From Owenia fusiformis (Eukaryota; Annelida; Polychaeta; Sabellida; Oweniidae), in assembly GCA_903813345.2 (NCBI GenBank), contig CAIIXF020000003.1, forward strand, positions 24,383,248 to 24,447,247: 64,000 nucleotides of DNA. The letters run 5' to 3'. The notes beneath the pieces are model-generated. The model was given only the letters and a program-made list of their open reading frames with translations, was not told the DNA's origin and made no database searches. The first letter of the stretch is position 1. The number at the start of each line of letters is the position of its first letter. Made by a program: the position numbers and the translations under genes. Below are positions 11,620 to 24,770 of this stretch, piece by piece.

Positions 11620-11624
11620 TGTAT

Positions 11625-14600
11625 ATACAAATAAGTAATTGCTTTGCAAGAACTATAATTACTGAAATGTCACAGAAAATTTACTCAGTTATGTAATTAC
11701 ATTTGAATTTGCTTCAACAAGTAATAAAGTGAATTACTATCAAATCAGGTAATCATTTTTGATATATGTAGAACTTATTTGTATAATTTAAATTACAATA
11801 TACATAATTGCAATATAAAATCCTTCACTGGAAATTATATATTGGGTTTGATTTATTGAGGAGAAATTAGTAATTTGCATTCCTAACATTCCGACAGATC
11901 AAATCCAATAGTTATTTTTTATTTGCTCATCTTACTCTACTAATATATTTCACATATACAAATATAATGGTCTTACTAAACAATAGAATTTGAATATTTG
12001 AATATTGATCAATTCCAACAGCTGTCATGATTCTTATAATGTAACCATTAGGACAGACTTGTATGTTTGCATATGGCACGTTGTTGCATTGTTGATGTGC
12101 AAGTAAAATAAAATCTGGACATAAACTTTGTTGTTAATATATGTTTATACAAAGAGCAAGTTCTAAGCAGCAATTTGAGTGGAAGCATTATAAATAAATT
12201 CTTACAATGAGTCTTAACTGTATTGAAAATAAAATTACAACTGTGCCCTCTAATTGATGTGATATGTCAATACAATATGCCCCTAATTATATTGAGCGCA
12301 TTTTACTTGCATTACGTCCTCTAATAGTGCTGTGTATTGTTCCGGTTCAATCTAAACTGAAGGATAAACAGTCTTTTGTAAAATCCTTTTCATTGATATC
12401 AATGTATAGTGTAATATGGATGTAACCTAAACATAGACAAATAGACATTTGTTAATAATAAACAGGATAAATAAATGATCTGGGTTGAGCTTGATAGAAA
12501 AACATAATTATTGCTCATCAAGTAGTCTTACTCTTTTTACATTTAGTGAGCTTTATGCTAATAATATTCTTAGTTTTAAGGTAGTTTCACACATAGAGGC
12601 CAAAAAATTAATTATGGAATAAAAAGCGAGATTCTATGATTCATTGCACATTATAAAATTTTATTCTATTCGTTGTTAAAAAACATAAATTCTTGTAGAT
12701 TGACATCTTTGGCAATGGCCAGAATAAAATCTGATGTCATATATTTGCCATTATTCATATAATCGAATCGGTCATATATATGTGATTAAACTCGATTATA
12801 GATCAATTGTTCTTGTTATTGTGACTTTAGGTATCATTAAATTTACAATCTAGTGTATATTTTTATATTATTCATTTTATATAATTTCATTATACAGTAC
12901 ATGTTTCTTACTAAACTCCATGTTAGAGGATTATGGAGTAGGGATTTAATAGGATGTATTGTCTCCAAAACTTAATCACCGATTTGCACACTGGATACAA
13001 CTTTTATAACTATGATTAATTAAAAGAAAAATCATATGTTACCAACTTGGTTTCCTTGTTATATATTTTCAAACAAGATGCTTTACTTTTTGTGTATGCT
13101 TTTTGTATGTCTTATTAATTATGTAGCAAATTACAAAAATATCTTAAAACACCATAACTTGGTAAAATAGTTATTAATTAAGGCCATTCAAATTATGTTG
13201 TCATGTTAACTAAAATATGTAAACTTATGTTAAAGACAAAGCTGAGCATCTTTACCTTTATAAAAATGCAACAACTGACCAAATATGAATGCAATTACGT
13301 ACAACTTATTTTAATATATATTATATTTTTATTTCTATATATATATTTAGAGACTCAAAACACATGTCATGAAAAAATGCTATTACATGTAGTAACAAAA
13401 TAATTACGAAATACTCAAAATAACCAGAAATATCTGTGGAAATCATCAATTGAAATTGAGTTAATATACTTATTGCTGATTCCATTTATGAGTTTTTGAT
13501 GAAGATGTTTAAACGTACCTTTATGTCGGTGGTGTCTAATTTAAATCGCTACTGCTCACATTTTCCATATTATTACTTATCTGATATTTGTGATGTGATT
13601 TTAATAATTCTCATTTAATTATTGATATTTTATATTATCCTCGATGCCTGTATGTTCTGTATAATGAAATTACGATTGCAAATTTCAGGGAGATATGTAG
13701 TTTTTTCTTGAATCTCTACAGTCTTTCAGCTCTAAATTGTTTGAAGTTCAGACTATATCTGACACTGCTGCTGTAAATGCTGCATTTATATTAGCAACCA
13801 CGTCCCACATCTTTATCTGACTTCTCAGGGGTTGGCTCATAAAATACACTCTGTTGATTCTTATGGTTGACTTTTATTGTACTTTTGAGTCACATACAAC
13901 AACTTGATTTAATATTTATTAGCTTTTGGAAATATACTCTTGGGTCTCAGATACTATCTTATGAGATGGTTTTTATCAGAAAGTCGTAAATTGAAGCGTT
14001 GTCCATTTCACATAATTTGTTTAGTGTATACAGAATTTTCTTTATGTCAATATAGAGTACATTACGCTGAATTGTTTCTGTCCAGGGGATTGATCATTGT
14101 CATTCATTAATAGGTTTAGGGATATTGAGATTATCTTATGGTAATATACGTTATCAACAGTAATACTCAAGACTCATGCTGGTCTCTCTGTCTCTATAGG
14201 GAATTTGAATATGAAACAACAAGATAACAACAGGATAATCTATCTTAAACTGAAAAAATAAATTGTTCTTATTTTTCATCTCAGGTAAAATAACATCACA
14301 TTTAGAGGCTTTTAAAGAGGGATGACAAGAAAGCACTTAATCAGACCCTCCTGGACTTTTTTGCATGTTGAGCTGTACCACATATTCACCTAGTATCTAC
14401 TTACCATGAAGAAGCCCAGAATCCGCCACTTTATGTGCTTATTTTGCAATTGTGCTGACTGGTTGAATTGTTTTTGTCAAAATAATTTATCTGAAACTTG
14501 AATAAAATGGGGAAATCCATATGTTATCTGATTGGTTGTTAAATTTATTGATCAGTATTGGTTATGTGACCAAAGGAACTCTGTAAATGGCAGTTCTGAA

Positions 14601-14640
14601 AATTTTGAAAGCAATTGAAAACTGGCTTTAGATCTGATTG
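11625..14640. other. Gene-free AT-rich stretch
   Basis: No coding exon, RNA gene or bounded mobile element recognised. It contains AT-only low-complexity runs, for example around 13310-13350. It may be upstream intergenic DNA of the possible promoter at 14700. Confidence 0.5.
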
Positions 14641-14699
14641 GCTGCCTGACTCAAGGGAAAGATCAATACCCGGTGATTTCAGCGGGAAGTGGCGTTTCG

Positions 14700-14790
14700 T
14701 TCATTGGATGAGCTGCGCGCGCACGCATAAATGTGATTATCCAATATAATTAGGGGAGGGCTATTTGAAGTAGTTTTTGGTCTCAGGCGC
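14700..14790 (+). promoter_or_regulatory. Promoter-like region upstream of a possible first exon
   Basis: Within an AT-rich background this stretch is locally GC- and CpG-rich (gctgcgcgcgcacgc, 14712-14726). It has an inverted CCAAT box (ATTGG, 14703-14707), a forward CCAAT box (14741-14745) and a TATA-like tataat just after it. A plausible transcription start lies near 14780. It sits 40-130 bases before the ATG/donor pair at 14828-14852. This is inference from composition and motifs only. Confidence 0.35.
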
Positions 14791-14827
14791 GACCCAGGGC
14801 TGTTGTCTTAAGGACATTTCGTTGAAA

Positions 14828-14850
14828 ATGAGCCATTCAGCTGATAATTG
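14828..14850 (+). CDS. Possible first coding exon (partial, function unknown)
   Basis: An ATG at 14828 is followed by seven codons (Met-Ser-His-Ser-Ala-Asp-Asn plus two bases), then a strong splice donor, GGTAAGAG, with GT at 14851-14852. The donor, the CCAAT/GC-rich region just upstream and the local rise in CpG together suggest the start of a long-intron gene on the plus strand. No continuing exon was recognised downstream, so the product is unknown. The evidence is circumstantial and the exon is too short to test by homology. Confidence 0.3.
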
Positions 14851-14859
14851 GTAAGAGTT

Positions 14860-17300
14860 TGCGATCTTATAATGTATAACTGTTACTCAGACACATATTT
14901 TGACACGATTCTGTTGGAAATAAGCTTTGAACCGAGAGATATTCACGATTGATATGCACATTTTTGATTGTGCCATTGCTTTTCTATTGCACAATCCATG
15001 TATTGATAGAAGAAACATTAATAATACAGATTGGTTTACCTTCAATACATGGCAGACACTACATATCGGTCTATTAATACCAGTTTGTGCCTTAAATAGT
15101 TTTATATTTCCATCCACGGCCTGGAGCCTGGGTGTGTTTGTCTCTTATGTGTATGCTTGTGCATGGACTTCTAATCACTAGCAGAATTTAACATGATGCA
15201 AACTCGACATTATAACTCATGCTGTAACATTTTGACTTCGCTGGAAAACAATAGGAATTCTTTTTTCTTGCCAATCAATCATGAATCACAATCAAAATTT
15301 CAGAATGATCAATCAGGCAATGGTCCAAATCAAGTTATAACATTATATGATATTCAGCAAGAAGTCCGGTAGAAATACAGAATATTTTAACATCAAAGCT
15401 GAAAGTTAAAAGCTAATCTGTCAATTTTCTGTCTGCAAAAGAGCGTCCCAAGAGCGTTTACATTTGACACAATAACAGACTGAGGCTTTGAAATCTAGGA
15501 TTCCCCAGGAAAATATGACGTCATACTAATTAGCATAAGGATTTCCCTATTGGGGTGGGTCGAGCCTTGAAAACACAATCCATAAATACATGCTAATTTC
15601 TAAGGAGATAGGAAGTGTATAACGTGTTTATCGATTTTGTTTAAAGATTTAATCAATTATCAAATTGTTTAAGTGGATAAAGTGGTCACACTTGCTTCAA
15701 TTCATAGCGAAATCGACGGATAGAAACTGACCGAATTCCCGATATCCTACCCCGTATTACTGTAGGCTATAAGCACAGTGACCTACAGAGGGCGCTATCA
15801 CAAACAAGTACTGGACGAACCGATAAATTCCCGGGTATTGTAACGCCCTTGCCTGACTCAAGGCATGTGCCGAGTTTGTCAACTTTCGTGTGCTCCCATC
15901 ATTTGAAAGCGTTTTCCCTCAATAACTGTGACCAAACTCAATTGTGTTAAATTCTGACAGTTTGTTGGATCTATTAATTTTTCAATATATAATAGGCAAT
16001 ACCATACCCATAAGTTGATCTCAAGATATATCTAAGGTATGTTAGATAACATATAAGCAATTATAATGGGATATCACTGATTGTGCTGGGAGAAACCTAT
16101 GGTGAAATTTACCATTAAGCCAATGTTTACAAACAATTGAGGCACTTGTTTATTCCTAGTTCCTTCTACTCAAAGATTCTTTCATCATATATTTCTTTAC
16201 TCATTATTCTTTATTTCCTATAATTGACTATACTTTACTTAAATTTAAATGTGACAGAATGCATAACACATATCATAGATATCAATTCAGTTCGAAGAAA
16301 AACAAAGCATTCTGAAACAACACTTGTTTGGACCAGGGACATCTCTTGACAGCATGTGATTATATGCATATATACATTGCTTCTCTGAAATCAGTATTTT
16401 CTTATGTGTGTTCAGTAAGGCTTGATAAATGGGAGTTTGCAATAGTGTTCACCTTGAGATACAGCTACCAACCTGTTGTCCTGTATTATACAGGTACTGG
16501 TAATTTCATTCCATAGCACATTGTTTAAATTAATATAGAATATAAAGAGTTCAGTAAAATTTATGACTATCCTCCAGAAACAGAGATTGTGTTTACGCAA
16601 TATCTGAAGTCAATTCTTTATTGTGGATGCTCATTGTCCTTTTAATAGATGACAAATGCTAATCTATAAATAAATGATGTAAAAAGCCTTCAGTCTCTTA
16701 TTACATTTAGTTAAATTGAATTATTGGATCAATATCACCAGTCAGCAATATTTTAATCCTACAGTAACTAATCAGATCAATGCCATTGATAATATCTCCA
16801 AAGAGACTCACCAGATGATGACATTTGAACCAAGGTGTGTTAACTTAAAATTGATCTCTTGCATGGAACATATTCCCAAGTACAAATCCTATTTCCAAAA
16901 TGATACATAGTTTAAGAACTGATGATTACTGGGTTCAACTTTGGCTGAAACATGCAAGTTTGTATGATATTTAAACACGAAATACTATGATAAATAATAG
17001 TATTGAAAATCCACAATTTTATCTCAATTAAAAGGCATGATAGTAAATACCCAATTATACCTTCTTATCTACATCTTTTTATCGCGTGACCTATTTCTTT
17101 ATAAGGCTTCATTTAGGATTTTTTATGCATAATTATTATTCACAAATAAGCAAACAAACAAATGACCTAAAAGGTTACACTACCTGGCTCCACAATTTTA
17201 CAAGTAATGATCAGACAAAAAATCACAAACATTATTAAAAAATCATCTCTCCAATTCAACTCAATGGATCTAGTTAATGGAAAGTTTATGCTTTTACACG
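14860..17300. other. Gene-free stretch with a second locally GC-rich patch
   Basis: No coding region recognised. A perfect CRE-type palindrome (TGACGTCA) lies at about 15518-15525, and 15700-15900 is richer in CpG than its surroundings (it includes agagggcgcta). These may be regulatory if a gene starts at 14828, but nothing in the sequence proves it. Confidence 0.4.
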
Positions 17301-17303
17301 ATG

Positions 17304-17480
17304 AGTACCAACAAGAAGTTCTAAAAAGCAAGTTCAATGTCCTGTTTAAGAACCCCTATTCTTAATATTGAAAATGGATTAGAGCAGAACTATCCAATAT
17401 GAATCTACTTGTTGAGACTCAATAAACTTGAGATCTTCTGAGAAAATGAGGATTTCAGCAAGGGTGCATTGACTTAATGT
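17304..17480 (+). repeat. Dispersed repeat, paired with 50522-50685 in opposite orientation
   Basis: GTACCAACAAGAAGTTCTA, then CCTATTCTTA, then GAATCTACTTGTTGAGACTC and AGCAAGGGTGCATTGACTT occur in the same order in the reverse complement of 50522-50685. In that copy the repeat runs into a retroelement-like coding remnant (50409-50456), so this may be a piece of the same retroelement. No coding frame survives here. Confidence 0.55.
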
Positions 17481-20400
17481 GTTGTGGGATCTTAGTTGAG
17501 GCATTCTGAAATGGCAGTAAAAACATTTAGTTTGAGGTATATTTGATAATAATTTCCAGCATTCAAGAAATTCTAAAATTTCAGAAATAACTAGTTTCAT
17601 TGTTAATTTCCAGAAACATATTGTTTTTTTTGTGCATCAGATTATATTTTGGGATAATTGGGCTTTGTTTCCTTTATGACTAGCAGTGACTTTAAATGTT
17701 CCATTTCCTTACTGTGTTTTGTAGTTCTATTTATTTAGCAAATTCCTTTTGGCACACTTTCATAATCTCAAATGACCCCGAGAAGGGAAATAACTTATAA
17801 ATATTGACAGGTCCATGATGCAATGATACATCAAATCATTTTTATTCTTATTAGAGAAAAGAAATATGAACAGTTTTGATAAACAGTTTTTATATTCTGA
17901 GAACATAGAGAAAATTGATAACTTATAGACAGGTTTATGGAGCATATAAATAATGAAATAAAATTGATTTTTCTGATAAACTGGAAAGTTTAGTTTTGAT
18001 TTTCGTGAATAGATATTCAGAATTTAGCACAGTGTATTTGAGATTGACATGCAAAAATTACATCTCATAATTTGGTATCAAAAATTGTTTATTAAGATAT
18101 AATTTACTTTGATAAGTAAAGTTGGGTAGAACCATATTGTAACAAAATTATGGAATGTGAAATTTTTTTTTTTTATTGAACAAATAATATTTTATTGAAT
18201 AGGATTTTAAAATGGATTTTTAGCAAGAATGCGGGATAGAAAGAACATTGTCTCAAAGTCCAAAGGTAATTCAAAGGTAAACTTCCCTAGTCCCTTATAT
18301 TATAACACAAAGTACAAAAGCACAACCATTTATAGCCTCGTTATACATTAATGAAGCATATGACATAATTACTTGTATGAAACCGTGGATATCTTTTAAT
18401 AGGCTGGCAGTTCATCCCTTGTGTGTTTTGAATGTTTATTATACCAGTCATAATTTCCTACATTAACTGAACTATCCCCCAAGTGAAAACAATTATTTAT
18501 CAGTAGTTGTTTTGTGATTGATGCTTTCCTCCTATGTTACCTCATGTTTTTCCACATTGATTAATGCAGACATAACAGAGGAACCATTCCTGAATGCCCA
18601 ATTTGGCACATGATATATCAAAGTGGTGATTTAATAGAAGGTGCATGTAGTTTTCACACTCAGATCAACAGATAACGCTCGTAGATAGAATTAACAGAGG
18701 ATTTATCTTCAAAGGCTAAGGTTCTGTTTTTTGCAATGCCGTATTAAAAATGTTAATTGATATGATTATTCTCTGAATGGTATCATCACATATGCTTGCA
18801 GTCTTGTCTGTCAATTCTGCAAAAAACATCCTTGAGTTGTTCTATTCATTCATTCATTCGTTAATTCACAGTTTGTGTCCCCAACCCATACTAAGGAATT
18901 GTGCACCTAGTTATGCAAGAAAATTAGTCATGAAGATTTTTTAGAAATAATTATTTCATGTGAAGTTAGGTTAGTTACAGCCCTTCACACAATTAATACA
19001 CTCTAATTTCCATTAATATCGTATGCCCTGTAGGAATTCATTGTTAAATGAAAAAAAGAATATGCTGAAAGTACAATCAGGAATAACCTGATTCATTGTG
19101 ATCAATCACTTTACATCCAGGGTCAGTCGCTGTCTAATCATTGTCACGTTAGGCTAGGTATAATTGATCTCTCTCATAGAATGCCAACATAACTAATGGT
19201 AGAATTTCTCATACTTTTCAGTTTAAGTCATTTAGTTGAACATTTGATTAGGCTTTTCATAGTTCAGGATTGATTCGAAAAAATGTCATAAATCAGTTCT
19301 AGAAATTGATTATGTCAAATTTGTTGTACTTAATATGTTATTCTAGACACTTTAACAAAAAAGGGTTCAATTGTTGGATATAAACTAAGCCAAGCTCAAA
19401 CTAAACTAACCATGGCATCCATTTTATATCCCTTTTAATTTCCAATATTGCAACAATGGGAATACAGAAGTAATCAATCATATTATCATTTTGGCATTTT
19501 ATAGGAAGTTATACATAAACTGTCTATTTGAGTTTTGACACTAATGCTGCTTCACTGTCTAATTCTAAGCACTTATAATCGGATTGCAAGTTTGTTTTGA
19601 CATTGTCTTGTACAAGGTAGGAAGGAGATTGTTTGTCATGGTGTCTTGATTTTAGATATCAAAGTCACAATTTTACAGTAAATGTTGGCTGTTGAATCAG
19701 AAATTATAGTATATATTCTGGTTATAGTTTTTAAGTTTACATTGGTTATATGATGTGTGTTCTAAATGTATATAAGGTTAGGCTTACTTACTGTTAGACT
19801 TACCAGTCAGCTTACATACAGAAAACAATCAACTCTTATAAAAAATCAATAAAAAAAATTGATACTTTTGTCAGTTTGGCAGGTGAGTAGCAGTTTGAAT
19901 TTCTTTGCCTGTCTGAGCATTTCCAGACAATATAGAACTGATTAGTTTTTGGGAATGCTAGGTTAATTTTAAAGCAGCTATTTTTGATTCTTTGGTGCAA
20001 TATTGTTTAATGTGTGTCCTGCTATTATGTTTATGACTGCTAATGTTGTACCGTTCATTATTTCTCTCAGGCAACAGTTATGGAAAATCTCATTAGGGAA
20101 AAGAATAGTTTATTATGCTTACCAGTTCACGAGTTTCTGTGTCTATTTTAATAAATAATTGATGTCAAACAGATAGATTGCATTTGTAATCCTGTTTTAA
20201 GCTGATAAATGTTTATTTATGTTGCAGGTACCAGCTAAAAAGGTGCTTTATACACATAACTGCAATTCTAATAATCGTTGGTTGTTATTAAAATGAGTTT
20301 GATATATGTTTCGAATAGGTTGCAACCCTCCCTCTGTCAGTGCATCTGCTTGTCAGACTTTTAAAGTCAAATAAATAAAGATTAATACTAATTTACTAAT

Positions 20401-22449
20401 TTTCTTCATATTTTGAATAACAATGCAATGCTTTCACACAATTCTTTTTTAAAATGCTACTTCAAAAATAGTGTGAATTTATGGATGTTTCTGTAAATTA
20501 CAAGCATCAGTATAAAACATTTATTATCCTGTTCGATGGGATAAAGAGAACGACTCTGTCCATCCAGTGAGGGGGAGGATTTCCCAAAGATGACTAGTAG
20601 TATTTGGCACGATTGATAACCAATTTTCAAAACAGGCCTCATTTACTAATGAAATGGAACTCTCAATGTTCACTGTTGGTTTATGAGTATTCTCTACAAG
20701 TTTAGATTGAGTAACTTCAATAGTATTACCATAGTTTTGAAATGATGATGTTGAACTGATGTTAAACTCTAATAAGCACTTAGCGCTATTTCCACAATTT
20801 CAAATTTTACTTTGTGCATGCGCACTGAGAGAGCACATGCTTAGGATTGTTCCAGTGATTACCTGTTATTCAATTGGACATCATATACTGGGGAATCCAA
20901 ACTTGACTTCCAAACTTGATTTTCTGTCCCACATCATTTGAAGCTGTTCTTTCATTTATGGATACTAGTATCTACAGCTATTTTTTCCAGAGTAAACAGA
21001 ATTTAATCTGATTTTTTTTATCTTAAAGGCTAGAACTAAAAGTGTTTGGGGTACATAGATAATCACTGGTATTACACCTGAAAAAACATTAAAGCTTCTT
21101 AGTGAAAAGCGCTTTATAGAACTAAGTTTCATGTTCATGCACTGTGTTAATTTTGTTCAAGGAAAGCGTTAAATTAAATCCACTTACACTTGACTAAATT
21201 TGTAACTGCTTTAAGTGCCAAGGTAAACCACACACTGAATATGAAGATATTAAAAGATGCAGTAAGGTGCAATGAATTAATTAAATCACTAACTCCAAAC
21301 AGTGTTTCATATGGAAGTCCAAAAATATTCAAACATTGATGTAGAAAATGTATTCCTTTAAAAGGAACCAATTTGTACAGTTTGCAGGTCATTGAATTGG
21401 GCATAGTTGGTCAAGTTTTCATCACTAGTCCATCATGGTAACACATTTCAGATCCCACAATATATTTGTCACAGGGGTTTGTGTCCAGACTATTTGAAGC
21501 ACAATTATTTGGATGAATGAATGAAAGAATGTTCTTTTGAAGATATGTGTTTTGGGGTTACCACACTCAAGACTTCTTGAAAATGACCCATTCTTTGATT
21601 CTTAGCCAAATTGGTATGGTGATGGTTGACAGTCCCCAGTCTTTTTTGGAATAGCATTGACTTATTTTTCTGATACCATAGCCAAGATCTGCTAATGAAT
21701 TTCTTTAGTTGTACAATATACAGTTGAATTGTATCAACTGTATATTGTTCCATTATTATTTTTTTTGACCAAAGCAAATCAAATTGAGGTCTGTTAAGCA
21801 TACAATTTTTCTTTGAACAACCAGGATTGAATGTGTAACTATAGGTTGTGACATAGCCACTCAGCGTCCACAGTCACAACACACTTGATGTATTTCAGCA
21901 TCAATGCAATAGCCTATTTACCCTTTCTCTCCTTGGAGCTTGGGCCAGTTTATATTACTCTTTTTAGATGACTTACAAAATATATTTGAGTGAACACATG
22001 TTTTTCCAAGACTTCTTGGAGGAGTTAGATCTCAATGAAAAATCCAACAACCATCAGTTCAGCAGTAAATGATCACTGGGGCATGGTTAAAAGCAATGGC
22101 AATCTTGTTTCCTCTTTTTCAGAAAGGCAATTTTTACAATATATCCAGATCGAAGAAATTTATTTTAAAAAGTGAGCAAAAGAGAGAAAAACATTTTGCA
22201 AGGTTTGCAGCTTATAAAAGGAAGATTAAAGAAGAACCTGCCTTAATGAAGATGGTTCCTCAGCTTTTAATGCAGTTTATCATTCTTAAACCGATATAGC
22301 AATTCCAGGATAACAACATTTCAGATTAAGATGTACTGAATGCCTATCTAATAAACTGGAAAATGATGTTAATTGTTTGGAAAGAAAACTTACTGACCTT
22401 GAAACCAATGACAGGTTGAATTTTTTTCAAATCAATGACATTGCAGTAA
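17481..22449. other. Gene-free AT-rich stretch
   Basis: No gene, RNA or bounded repeat recognised apart from the hairpin at 21713-21748. It contains poly(T)/poly(A) runs (for example 18164-18176) and a short ATTC repeat near 18845. It could be intronic or intergenic. Confidence 0.5.
21713..21748. repeat. Perfect 15-bp hairpin
   Basis: ACAATATACAGTTGA (21713-21727), six-base loop, then the exact complement TCAACTGTATATTGT (21734-21748). It is not attached to any recognised element. Confidence 0.8.
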
Positions 22450-22850
22450 CTTCTCTTTATTTTTTTAAATGACCAGAAATTGTTACAGCATACAGCAGGG
22501 AAAAGAAAATGTTTACATTTACAGCAAGAGTCATAAGGAAAACAAACCCCAACAACAACCATAAACCAACATGAAAAGCAACAATGTCCAAAACCCTTCA
22601 CCCCCTCCCAATTATTTAGTTCCATTATCACAATCTAGGACCCTAACAGGTAGTTCATTCATACAGAAGTCATTACTATATATAGAAGAGTAAATATTAA
22701 TTGATAAACCAATCAAAATAGTGAGGTACTAGATTAGTATTCATACAAGATATGGCATTCAGTCTCAAATGATATGGGACAGATAAAATCCAGTCTCTTA
22801 AGTTCAGAAACAGAGTCAAAATCCATCCTTCAAAGCTCATAATCCATCAA
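22450..22850 (+). repeat. Dispersed repeat, copy 2
   Basis: Shares with 2440-2570, 25320-25600 and 57705-57800 an ordered set of diverged blocks: CATAAGGAAAACAAACC, a C-rich block, CATTATCACAATC, a TTCATACA block, CATTCAGTCTCAAATGATATG, then AAAATCCAGTCT. The family is old. No coding region was recognised. Confidence 0.45.
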
Positions 22851-23544
22851 GCAGAAAATTTCACTTTGGTCACAAGGATAAAACTATGGCTAGTTGCAAT
22901 CCCTGTTTCTCAACCATTAATAGATAGATATTTTGATTTTGCTAATGTATTGGTCAGAAGAATCTCATAGTATTGGATCGGATTCGAAAATGAATTATTA
23001 TCTGATTCTGATATCATTAACTTAATAAGACATATATCTGAATTTGTGTGACAGGAATGCTTTTAAGACTTGTTTATTTGATGAAAAAGGAAAAGATAAG
23101 GAACTTTTATTACTGTTTTAAGGAAACTTACAGATTGCAATCTAGATTTATTGACAGTAACCTCGATATTTCATGTCCACATGTTCATTAAGATAACCTA
23201 ATGGACAGAGGACTTTATAACATTTTTTGTGTGTATAGTATTATGTGAAGGAGAGTTTATCCTAGTTAACATTTCATTTTTATTACTCCAGTAGTGTCAT
23301 ATTAATCATCTTCTTCTGTCCAGAATGAGAGTAGTAGATGTTCATGTATAATAAATACTTATGATAGCGACAGTAACGTCAAGGGGAGTTGATGATTCAA
23401 ACTTAAGCTTTTTTTAAAAAATTTAATATCATCATGCAGTTCCAAGAAAAAGCGGTGTTGATTTTATTTGTACAGATGCTTTAGGGCATCTTGAATTCTT
23501 TTGGTCATTTGTCTACATTGGCTTTTAATAACACACTTTGTACT

Positions 23545-23885
23545 ACTACTTTTGTATTTGTACCATTGTATTTGTTTACCACCAATGAAGATGATAAATA
23601 TCTCCTGGGTTTATCCCATATATGTATAGTGCTATATGTACAGCCACATTATTAATCATGGAAGACAGTCCCAGAAACCCTTTCTTGAAGGAGCCCTGCG
23701 TTATTTTATGTGTACTCATACATAAACACACTAAAACACACCATAACCTTTGGTACGAGTTATGGACCACTTTGTCAAACACCCTGAAGTACTTTACGTA
23801 AACAAGCAAGTCTTGCCTGAACAGGGGATCAATTGGACCTATTTTGTAATTGGTACACATGCTACCGCTGGGCCACATGGGTGGA
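23545..23885 (-). mobile_element. tRNA-derived SINE, copy 1
   Basis: Read on the minus strand. The tRNA-like head has a perfect A box, TGGCCCAGCGG (23875-23865), and a decayed B box about 40 bases on. The body runs through AAGTACTTCAGGGTGTTTGAC, TGGTCCATAACTCGTACC and CTCCTTCAAGAAAGGGTTTC, and the tail reads GGTGGTAAACAAATAC. The body and tail match the copy at 56297-56625 block by block. The head lies inside a 69-bp tandem duplication (see 23834-24452). It would be transcribed by RNA polymerase III if active. Confidence 0.8.
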
Positions 23886-24452
23886 CTATGATATCAGGTC
23901 GGTTGGACCTATTTTGTAATTGTATGCTACCACTTAGGGGCGGGGTCAAAATATCGATGTTCATATGGAGACGAAAGTACTTTCGCGAGGGGGGGAGGGG
24001 GTTTTTGGGCACTTTCGTTGACCAAAAAAACATCGATAATTCGGATCTGATATACAAAAAATAATTGGACTTACCCACTTTTTCTGGCGCTATGTTCTGA
24101 TAAAAAGGCTTGTTTTCAATAGTTCGTGAGCTTTTTTGTGTGATAGGTCCAAAATATCGGTAGATAAAGACGATAATTCGATCATTTTTCAAATAAATTC
24201 CGTACTTTTCCCTCCTCCTTTTGAAGAGTTCAATGCAGTTAAATTGCGAACGTGTGTTAATTCACCGTAATAATAACCTGGCAAATAGGATACGATTATT
24301 AATCAATGTTTTTTTGAAGTGACCTAAGCTTTCGTCTAGAGGGGGGGTGGGGGGGGTTGTTGTCCAAACGAAATTACTTTCGTCTCCATATGAACATTGA
24401 TATTTTGACCCCGCCCCTTATCCACATGGATGGACTATGATATTAGGTCAGT
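23834..24452. repeat. ~69-bp tandem duplication, second unit interrupted by a MITE
   Basis: Unit 1 (23834 to about 23902) runs from TTGGACCTATTTTGTAATTG through GCTACCGCTGGGCCACATGG to GACTATGATATCAGGTC. Unit 2 starts again at 23903 with the same 20 bases, reads GCTACCACTTA, is interrupted by 481 bp, and resumes at 24418 as TTATCCACATGG and GACTATGATATTAGGTC. Removing the insert and one TTA restores a unit of the same length, so unit 1 acts as a natural empty site. Confidence 0.85.
23937..24417. mobile_element. PIF/Harbinger-like MITE, TTA target duplication
   Basis: The ends GGGGCGGGGTCAAAATATC (from 23937) and its complement (to 24417) are part of a ~43-bp inverted repeat that includes a CATATGGAGACGAAAGTA block. 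TTA flanks both sides (23934-23936 and 24418-24420). A 3-bp TTA duplication and G-rich ends are typical of PIF/Harbinger non-autonomous elements. Long G runs follow each end. There is no transposase. The insertion site is confirmed by the intact paralogous unit just upstream. Confidence 0.85.
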
Positions 24453-24747
24453 CTAAACTACTGGGCTTTTATCACACTTTTCAAAGTGCTACATGTATTG
24501 TTGTCATCTTGTGCTGATGGGTATGTGTTTACTCTTTAGGTTTATGATATTTGTCATTTTATGTCTTGTTGACTTATTTATTTTTATTGATTTGACTAGG
24601 GTGCATGTTATTGCAATAAGTAGACTGCAATAACAATTTGTATTTATCCCTTTTGACATTTTTTCATAAAGATCCAGGTAGTTATTGTTAACGGATTGGC
24701 TATGATTTGACCTCCTAGTTTGTATTTGTGATTTGATTTATTAGCTG

Positions 24748-24770
24748 ATGACAATCTAGAAGATTGTCAT
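24748..24770. repeat. Perfect 10-bp hairpin
   Basis: ATGACAATCT, loop AGA, AGATTGTCAT. A short perfect stem-loop with no recognised context. Confidence 0.75.

Noticed and set aside
10596-11696. Two nearly identical 70-88-codon frames in opposite orientation
   Set aside because: They are the two arms of the palindromic element. Their similarity comes from the inverted repeat.
22069-22299. 76-codon Lys-rich frame preceded by a ttttcag acceptor-like site
   Set aside because: No recognised domain, no donor at the end and no partner exon. The composition is explained by A-rich DNA.
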